NCBI GenBank assembly: GCA_045535815.1
Contig: JAZSMJ010000015.1
Span: forward strand, 1 to 26,992
From: JAZSMJ01 sp045535815
Lineage (GTDB): Bacteria > Bacillota > Clostridia > Oscillospirales > CAG-272
DNA length: 26,992 bases
Direction of reading: 5' to 3'
Shown here: positions 23,232-26,992 of the stretch, piece after piece
Layout of the letters: each line of letters begins with the position of its first letter
Numbering within the stretch: position 1 is the stretch's first letter
The notes under the pieces: generated by a model
Seen by the model: the letters and a program-made list of their open reading frames with translations, nothing else
Database searches by the model: none
What the model was told of the DNA's origin: nothing
Translations under genes and position numbers: made by a program

Positions 23232-24098
23232 ATGGCATTAACAGAAAACGGAAGCGGCATGGATGCTACCATGCTTGTTCAGCCTTCGGGCCTTGTTGGA
23301 AACAACGGAGGTTTTGGCGGTTTTGGTTCAGACGGATGGTGGATCATTCTTCTCTTTATTCTGCTTGGGAATAATGGATGGGGTAACGGATATGGCAATG
23401 GCGGTAATGGCGGTCTTTATCCGTGGATGAATCAGGCAAATATCACGTCTGATGGATTTCAGAATCAGCTTATGAATGACAACATTACATCTATTCGTGA
23501 TGGTGTTCATAGCCTGTCTACTCAGCTGTGTAACTGCTGCGGTGATATGCAGATGGCTCTCGCAAACGGCTTCTCAGGTGTAGAACAGGGAGCAAATGCA
23601 CGTCAGATTGCAAATATGCAGACAGCATTTTCAAATCAGACAGCTATGACACAGGGATTCAACAATGTACAGTCTCAGCTTGCTCAGTGTTGCTGCGATA
23701 ACCGGGCGGCAACCGCAGACCTGAAATACACAGTCGCAACAGAGAATTGCGCTGATAGATACGAAGCGGCACAGAATACTCGTGATATTATTGATTCTCA
23801 GACTCGTGGAACTCAGGCAATTTTGGACAAACTCTGCCAGCTCGAACTGGATGGGGTTAAGGCACAGGTCGAGGCGAAGAACGACAGAATCGCAGAGCTT
23901 CAGACACAGCTTAACATGGCAAACCTTGCCGCATCTCAGACAGCTCAGAATGCATTTATTGCTCAGGGCTTCAGTAACGAGGTAGATCAGCTTTATAACA
24001 GGCTTTCAAATTGTCCTGTACCCACTACCCCTGTTTATGGGCGCACACCGATTTTTACCTGCAATAACAATGGTTGCGGCTGTGGTTGCGGAGCATAA
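23232..24098 (+). CDS. Cys- and Gly-rich coiled-coil protein with one membrane segment
   Basis: A 288-residue protein preceded by AGGAGG. Residues about 24-62 are Gly/Asn-rich (NNGGFGGFG, NGWGNGYGNGGNGG) around one strongly hydrophobic stretch (WWIILLFILLG, 36-46). Residues about 75-250 form a Gln/Ala-rich coiled coil (VEAKNDRIAELQTQLNMANL). It has 13 cysteines, unusually clustered: 100, 102-103, 153-155, 173, 202, 261, 277 and a C-terminal CGCGCG run (282-286). Clustered Cys could bind metal or crosslink subunits. No known enzyme family is recognisable. It may be membrane- or virion-associated; both are inference. Confidence 0.65.
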   Translation: MALTENGSGMDATMLVQPSGLVGNNGGFGGFGSDGWWIILLFILLGNNGWGNGYGNGGNGGLYPWMNQANITSDGFQNQLMNDNITSIRDGVHSLSTQLCNCCGDMQMALANGFSGVEQGANARQIANMQTAFSNQTAMTQGFNNVQSQLAQCCCDNRAATADLKYTVATENCADRYEAAQNTRDIIDSQTRGTQAILDKLCQLELDGVKAQVEAKNDRIAELQTQLNMANLAASQTAQNAFIAQGFSNEVDQLYNRLSNCPVPTTPVYGRTPIFTCNNNGCGCGCGA

Positions 24099-24111
24099 GG
24101 AGGTGTGATCT

Positions 24112-24561
24112 ATGGCGGAATATTTAGCAAATGCAGTCCAGAGCGTTGCTCTTAACACTCCGGTGCTGTTTACAGCTTCCATTCCCTGCACAAAAGGATA
24201 CGTCTACCACGAAGACGAGACGGGAATCTTTATTCTGCGTGGATGCACACAGAATTGTTTTGCGCGGTATCAGGTGACGTTTAATGGCAACATTGCCATC
24301 CCGGAAGGTGGAGCGGTCAGCCCGATTGCTGTCGCTATCACGGTTAATGGTGAGCCAAGGCTGACAAGCAGGGCGATTTTCACTCCGGCCGCTGACGAGT
24401 ACGGCAATGTCACCAGTACGGCAATCATTACTGTACCGAAGGGCTGTTGTTTTAGTCTTTCCGTCCGGTATGTGGATGCAACGACAGACGATCCGGCTGT
24501 TACTCCTACACCTACAATAGAAGTGCAGAATAGCAATCTTGTAATTGATAGAATTGCGTGA
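24112..24561 (+). CDS. Cys-containing beta-sandwich protein, TNF/C1q-like in appearance
   Basis: A 149-residue protein preceded by AAGGAGG. It is almost wholly beta: VLFTASIPCTKGYVYHEDE, FARYQVTFNGNIAIPEGG, PIAVAITVNGEP and FSLSVRYVDA, like a jelly-roll. Cysteines at 26, 45, 49 and 112-113 may form disulfides or a metal site. No signal peptide. The strand order 'GNIAIPEGGAVSPIAVAI' recalls C1q/BclA-type trimeric surface domains that sit at the tips of fibres. It follows the Cys/Gly-rich protein by 13 bases, and shares Cys-richness with it, so the two products may interact. Confidence 0.6.
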   Translation: MAEYLANAVQSVALNTPVLFTASIPCTKGYVYHEDETGIFILRGCTQNCFARYQVTFNGNIAIPEGGAVSPIAVAITVNGEPRLTSRAIFTPAADEYGNVTSTAIITVPKGCCFSLSVRYVDATTDDPAVTPTPTIEVQNSNLVIDRIA

Positions 24562-24577
24562 GGAAGGAGGAAAAACC

Positions 24578-24991
24578 ATGAGAGAATTATATGAGTTAAA
24601 AGATAAGCTTTGTGAAGAGCTGAAAGAATACGGCAAGAAAGACATGAGCGCCGGTTCCCTGGATGTAATTGATAAGCTTGCGCATACCATTAAAAATCTT
24701 GATAGAATTATTGAGACATATAACGATGGCGGTTATTCCGGGAACTATATGCCAAGATTCTATGATGGAATGAACATGGCTCCCGGTTCTTATGCAATGG
24801 GCAACCGTTCTTATGCAAGAGGACGTGGAAGCAACGCAAATCGTGATTCTATGGGACGTTATTCAAGCAACGGATATTCTTATGGAAATGAAGATATGAT
24901 TTCAGAGCTTAGGGAAATGATGAATGATGCTCCTGACAAAGAAACCAGAGCAGAATTTCAGAGATTCATTTCAAGAATTGAAGGTATGTAA
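24578..24991 (+). CDS. Helical protein with Gly/Tyr/Arg-rich linker, unknown function
   Basis: A 137-residue protein with AGGAGG seven bases before ATG 24578; an upstream ATG at 24545 lies inside the previous gene and adds an unlikely lead. Residues 1-48 are amphipathic helix (ELYELKDKLCEELKEYGKK, VIDKLAHTIKNLDRII). Residues about 50-103 are low-complexity Gly/Tyr/Ser/Arg/Asn (SYARGRGSNANRDSMGRYSS). Residues about 105-137 are another helix (MISELREMMNDAPDKETRAEF). The pattern is familiar in gut Clostridia phages but has no assigned function. It is the last gene before the attachment site and ends 9 bases before the first integrase-type repeat. Confidence 0.6.
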   Translation: MRELYELKDKLCEELKEYGKKDMSAGSLDVIDKLAHTIKNLDRIIETYNDGGYSGNYMPRFYDGMNMAPGSYAMGNRSYARGRGSNANRDSMGRYSSNGYSYGNEDMISELREMMNDAPDKETRAEFQRFISRIEGM

Positions 24992-24999
24992 AAAAATAA

Positions 25000-25021
25000 T
25001 GTAACCAAAATGTAACCAAAA
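25000..25021 (+). repeat. Left integrase arm-type site pair (TGTAACCA x2, 11-bp spacing)
   Basis: TGTAACCA at 25000-25007 and at 25011-25018, 11 bp apart (one helical turn), both in the same orientation and each followed by AAA. The sequence is identical to the four right-side copies at 25248-25305. Inference: binding sites for the integrase N-terminal domain on the P arm. Confidence 0.7.
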
Positions 25022-25065
25022 AGCCGTTTCTAAGAGTGTAAAAACCCTCAGAAACGGCTATTTTA
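25022..25065. terminator. Bidirectional terminator next to attP
   Basis: AGCCGTTTCT (25022-25031) pairs perfectly with AGAAACGGCT (25050-25059), closing an 18-base loop with an inner GAG/CTC possibility. On the plus strand it is followed by ATTTTAC. On the minus strand the flanking A run reads as a T tract (GGCTTTTTGG). It can end both the five-gene block and transcription from the integrase side. Confidence 0.75.
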
Positions 25066-25070
25066 CTTGT

Positions 25071-25110
25071 CGGAATGACAGGACTTGAACCTGCGACCTC
25101 TTGACCCCCA
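25071..25110 (-). other. attP: attP core: 3' part of a tRNA-Pro(GGG) gene
   Basis: Read on the minus strand this is the 3' part of a tRNA: anticodon loop CTGGGGG, stem TCAAG, variable AGGTC, T arm GCAGG-TTCAAGT-CCTGT, acceptor CATTCCG plus A. Anticodon GGG (with G37) indicates proline. The expected 5' acceptor half CGGAATG and the D arm are missing, so this is not a working tRNA gene. This is the classic form of an attachment core for a tyrosine integrase, restoring the host tRNA 3' end on insertion. An inverted repeat AGGCA/TGCCT (25110-25122) adjoins its inner edge and may be an integrase core-type arm. Confidence 0.85.
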
Positions 25111-25216
25111 GGCATATTGCCTATATTTCTGCTATGTCACATCAGAAACCTTGTAAAACCGCAGAAACCCTTTATTTATAAGGCTTTAAGGTCCTTTATT
25201 ATTGTGAAAAAGTATT

Positions 25217-25246
25217 GCCAAAGTATGCCAAAGTATGCCAAAGTAG
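25217..25246 (+). repeat. Triple 10-bp tandem repeat in attP (likely excisionase/accessory site)
   Basis: GCCAAAGTAT at 25217-25226 and 25227-25236, then GCCAAAGTAG at 25237-25246; a partial AAAAGTAT precedes them. The 10-bp phase places them on one face of DNA, between the core and the right arm sites, where excisionase (RDF) proteins bind in lambda-like systems. The repeat is seen; the role is inferred. No excisionase gene is visible in this window. Confidence 0.7.
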
Positions 25247-25247
25247 A

Positions 25248-25305
25248 TGTAACCAACGTGTAACCAGGCATCCATTTTGACCCTAATGTAACCAACGTGT
25301 AACCA
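25248..25305 (+). repeat. Right integrase arm-type sites (two TGTAACCA pairs)
   Basis: TGTAACCA at 25248-25255 and 25259-25266 (11-bp spacing) and at 25287-25294 and 25298-25305 (11-bp spacing), all in the same orientation as the left pair; the two pairs are 39 bp apart. The last copy ends three bases before the integrase stop codon. Together with the left pair this makes six sites, the expected P' arm of a lambda-type attP. Confidence 0.7.
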
Positions 25306-25308
25306 AAA

Positions 25309-26436
25309 TCACGAGAAAATGTTATTGAGCGCCGTTGTTGTATCTTCCTTTTCTGCCAGAATATGAGAGTAAACATCAAGAACCATCTTCTCCCGGTCTC
25401 CGAGAAGCTTCGCAACCATCTTCGTGGAGATCGCCGGTATCTGATAGCAAAGCTGTGTACAATAGTTGTGACGGAATATGTGTGCGGTAAGTCCTGTAAT
25501 GGGTTTAGGCGGTTTGTTCTTTTTCTGCTGAGGATTGTAACCGGCAGCTATGTTCAACGAACAAAGTATCGAGTCCCACATTCTCCGGTATGCATTATCA
25601 GTCATTATATTTGCATCTTTTCCATGAAATATGTTTCCGGTTTCCGAATCCACAAACGGTTTTATCTTGTCAATGGCAACGTCTGGGAGCGGTATTACCC
25701 TTATTCCATTATCCGTTTTTGGGTATGGCTTTATTTCCGGAGTGGTTATCCATGTTTTTGAAATAGAAACAGTTTTATTATTCCAGTCAAAATCTTCTGG
25801 TGTAAGAGCAAGCGCTTCACCTCGCCTGACTCCTGTATAATACAGGATGGAGACAAATGCACGCTTTCTTGGATCAAGTTCTGCCTTTTCAAGAGCATCT
25901 TTTTCAAGCGCCGTAAGCGCCCTTTTAACAGGCTTTCTGTACTTCGGCATGGAAATGTCCTCAAGTATGTCCTGAATGGCTGTACGTGGAAGAATGCGGT
26001 CGTGTACTGCTGATTTAATAATTTGTGCAAATGTAGCATGAATTAACTGACAGGTCCTTGGATGATCCTGTTTCATATTGATCGCTTTTTGAAAATGAGA
26101 ATGTGTAATATATTGGAGCGGTATATCATAAATATCATTAAAACAAGATGATATAATATGAGCATATATTTTTTTAGTATTTATTTCACACGTTGATTTT
26201 GATAAACTTAGCCACTCTTCCGCATACTGTCCAAACGTATATGATGATGGATTTCTAAACAATTCATTATTGACGGCGGCCTTCATTGCATTTACTTTCT
26301 TTTCAAGATCAGCAGAGGACTTTTTAGATGTGACTCTTTTCCTGTGCTTTTCTCCCGCAGCGGTGTATGTGCCGTCCCAAACGAGCGTATACCATTCTTT
26401 TCGATTTTGGTTATACGTATATTTTGATTTACCCAT
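25309..26436 (-). CDS. int: Tyrosine site-specific integrase
   Basis: A 375-residue tyrosine recombinase that inserts and removes the phage at tRNA-Pro. An N-terminal arm-binding region (residues about 1-62, with KKSSADLEKKVNAMKAAVNN) binds attP arm repeats. A core-binding SAM-like domain (about 67-165) follows, then the catalytic domain: Arg204 in GVRRGEAL, HIFRH with His319 and Arg322, and nucleophile Tyr356 in DVYSHI. The 3' end lies directly beside the attP arm sites, the usual arrangement. Its start overlaps the end of the upstream regulator by 8 bases, so the two are co-transcribed leftward. Confidence 0.95.
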   Translation of the reverse strand: MGKSKYTYNQNRKEWYTLVWDGTYTAAGEKHRKRVTSKKSSADLEKKVNAMKAAVNNELFRNPSSYTFGQYAEEWLSLSKSTCEINTKKIYAHIISSCFNDIYDIPLQYITHSHFQKAINMKQDHPRTCQLIHATFAQIIKSAVHDRILPRTAIQDILEDISMPKYRKPVKRALTALEKDALEKAELDPRKRAFVSILYYTGVRRGEALALTPEDFDWNNKTVSISKTWITTPEIKPYPKTDNGIRVIPLPDVAIDKIKPFVDSETGNIFHGKDANIMTDNAYRRMWDSILCSLNIAAGYNPQQKKNKPPKPITGLTAHIFRHNYCTQLCYQIPAISTKMVAKLLGDREKMVLDVYSHILAEKEDTTTALNNIFS

Positions 26437-26764
26437 TATAAATTTTACCCTCGTTTTCAGATAACTTTGTTAATATATTTAACAATCTATCAATCTGTCT
26501 ATCTTTAACGCTGATTTGCTCTTCCAAAAACAAAATAAACTGGTTATCAGTATTTGTATCAATCTTAATATTGTTGAGTAAGCAATCCTGTATACACCTG
26601 ATTGTATAAAAGCGTGGATTTAATTTATCGAGATTTTCTGTAAAGAAACGATGAATTGTTGATTTAGCAAGACCTGTTTTTTCTTGTATATCTTCATATG
26701 TAAGTTTTTGTATTTTGCGTTCTTCTCTGAGTTTTTGTACAAGTTTTTTTGTGTCAGTGTCCAT
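26429..26764 (-). CDS. HTH regulator in operon with integrase
   Basis: A 111-residue protein. Residues about 10-48 form a Cro/CI-type (XRE-like) helix-turn-helix: LREERKIQKLTYEDIQEKTG then LAKSTIHRFFTENLDKL. The C-terminal half is hydrophilic and ends in a coiled-coil-like helix (FLEEQISVKDRQIDRLLNILTKLSE), a dimerisation module. It overlaps the integrase start by 8 bases. It could be the lysogeny repressor, an integrase regulator or both; it lacks the peptidase domain of LexA-like repressors. Its target may be the divergent region immediately to the right. Confidence 0.8.
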   Translation of the reverse strand: MDTDTKKLVQKLREERKIQKLTYEDIQEKTGLAKSTIHRFFTENLDKLNPRFYTIRCIQDCLLNNIKIDTNTDNQFILFLEEQISVKDRQIDRLLNILTKLSENEGKIYNG

Positions 26765-26795
26765 ATGCTTATTAAATGAATACCAAATGATACCC

Positions 26796-26849
26796 TTATC
26801 GGAATTGTGATTAATAATTCAATGAGTTACGATATATGTGTCCCGATAA
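26796..26849 (+). promoter_or_regulatory. Divergent control region: rightward promoter and inverted half-sites
   Basis: TTGTGA (26805-26810), 17 bases, then TACGAT (26828-26833) form a moderate sigma-A promoter towards the gene at 26916. TTATCGG (26796-26802) and its exact inverted copy CCGATAA (26843-26849) flank it, one upstream of the -35 and one at the predicted start. A repressor bound to both could shut the promoter. This is inference; the promoter matches are 4 of 6 at each hexamer. Confidence 0.45.
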
Positions 26850-26854
26850 AGCAA

Positions 26855-26888
26855 GGCCGGAACGATATGCTCAACCATCAATCCGGCC
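26855..26888 (+). promoter_or_regulatory. Leader hairpin before the rightward early gene
   Basis: GGCCGGA (26855-26861) pairs with TCCGGCC (26882-26888), a perfect 7-bp GC-rich stem with a 20-base loop, followed by CTGTTT. It lies in the 5' leader, just before the AGGAGG of the next gene. It may be an attenuator or an mRNA 5' hairpin; the T run is too weak for a confident terminator. Confidence 0.5.
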
Positions 26889-26915
26889 CTGTTTCAAACG
26901 AGGAGGAAATCAAAT

Positions 26916-26992
26916 ATGAATAATAACACCGAATCACAAAATATTCAAAAAAGATTTGAAAATATTGAATTTCAAAAACTATATGAGGAGGC
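26916..26992 (+). CDS. Start of a rightward early gene (partial)
   Basis: Only the first 25 codons are present (MNNNTESQNIQKRFENIEFQ...). AGGAGG (26901-26906) lies nine bases before the ATG, and the frame stays open to the window end. The stretch is charged, polar and rich in Asn and Gln. It is transcribed away from the integrase operon, so it is presumably the first early/lytic gene after the divergent switch. Too little is visible to name it. Confidence 0.6.
   Translation, partial: MNNNTESQNIQKRFENIEFQKLYEE

Noticed and set aside
24124..24690. A 188-codon open frame on the minus strand opposite two of the unknown genes
   Set aside because: It covers two plus-strand genes with good AGGAGG sites and has no motif or promoter of its own.
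25071..25140. A functional tRNA-Pro gene
   Set aside because: Only the anticodon loop to the 3' end is present. The 5' acceptor half, D arm and the first half of the anticodon stem are missing, so it is an attachment core.
25217..25305. A CRISPR array or satellite-like repeat
   Set aside because: Units are 8-10 bp without spacers of regular length, adjacent to the integrase and attP. They fit protein-binding sites instead.

Overview
The window is a contiguous stretch of a temperate siphophage (long, non-contractile tail; HK97-type head) of a low-to-moderate GC Firmicute. A gut Clostridia host (Lachnospiraceae or Oscillospiraceae type) is the best guess. This rests on strong AGGAGG ribosome sites, a GH25/Cpl-7/LysM lysin, r1t-type holin, clostridial-style phage proteins and a tRNA-Pro attachment core. 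No bacterial chromosomal gene is visible. The attachment core sits inside phage DNA with matching integrase-arm repeats on both sides, so this looks like the circular, unintegrated form (attP), not an integrated prophage.

Layout. (1) 1-1366: a consensus promoter (83-111), a leader with competing hairpins, an XhlA-like membrane protein and a GH25 endolysin. (2) 1375-6712: packaging. It holds an HTH/TerS-like protein, a NUMOD4-HNH endonuclease inserted at a gene junction, an HNH nuclease fused to a P-loop kinase, a small beta protein, a P27-like small terminase, large terminase and portal. (3) 6713-7665: small proteins, an r1t holin and a Com-like zinc ribbon, ending in a strong hairpin terminator. 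(4) 7717-11886: S78-type prohead protease, major capsid protein, head-fibre-like and decoration-like proteins, and head-tail connectors. (5) 11901-21248: major tail protein with a C-terminal Ig-like domain, tail chaperones G and G-T joined by a textbook -1 frameshift site, a 1527-residue tape measure, Dit, baseplate hub and tip proteins. (6) 21282-22494: a sigma-region-4-like protein, two terminators, a small papain/C39-like protein and a second NUMOD4-HNH gene on the minus strand. (7) 22534-24991: a three-way-junction RNA candidate followed by five genes of unknown function. (8) 24992-25308: attP. (9) 25309-26764 (minus): tyrosine integrase and an upstream HTH regulator in one operon. (10) 26765-26992: a divergent control region and the start of a rightward early gene.

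How it works together: the late operon reads left to right through lysis, packaging, head and tail, nearly always with overlapping or closely spaced genes. The terminators at 7664 and 12765 inside it suggest antitermination or deliberate tuning of gene dosage. HNH nuclease, P27 TerS and HK97-like TerL together suggest cos packaging. Integrase and its regulator are transcribed towards attP.

Most interesting are the unexplained five-gene block 22619-24991 with its structured leader, and the unusually legible attP: three pairs of TGTAACCA sites, each pair spaced exactly 11 bp, plus a 10-bp triple repeat. The HNH-kinase fusion, the complete frameshift signal and the small cysteine-peptidase-like protein also merit attention. 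All family assignments are from reading the sequence; no database search was run.
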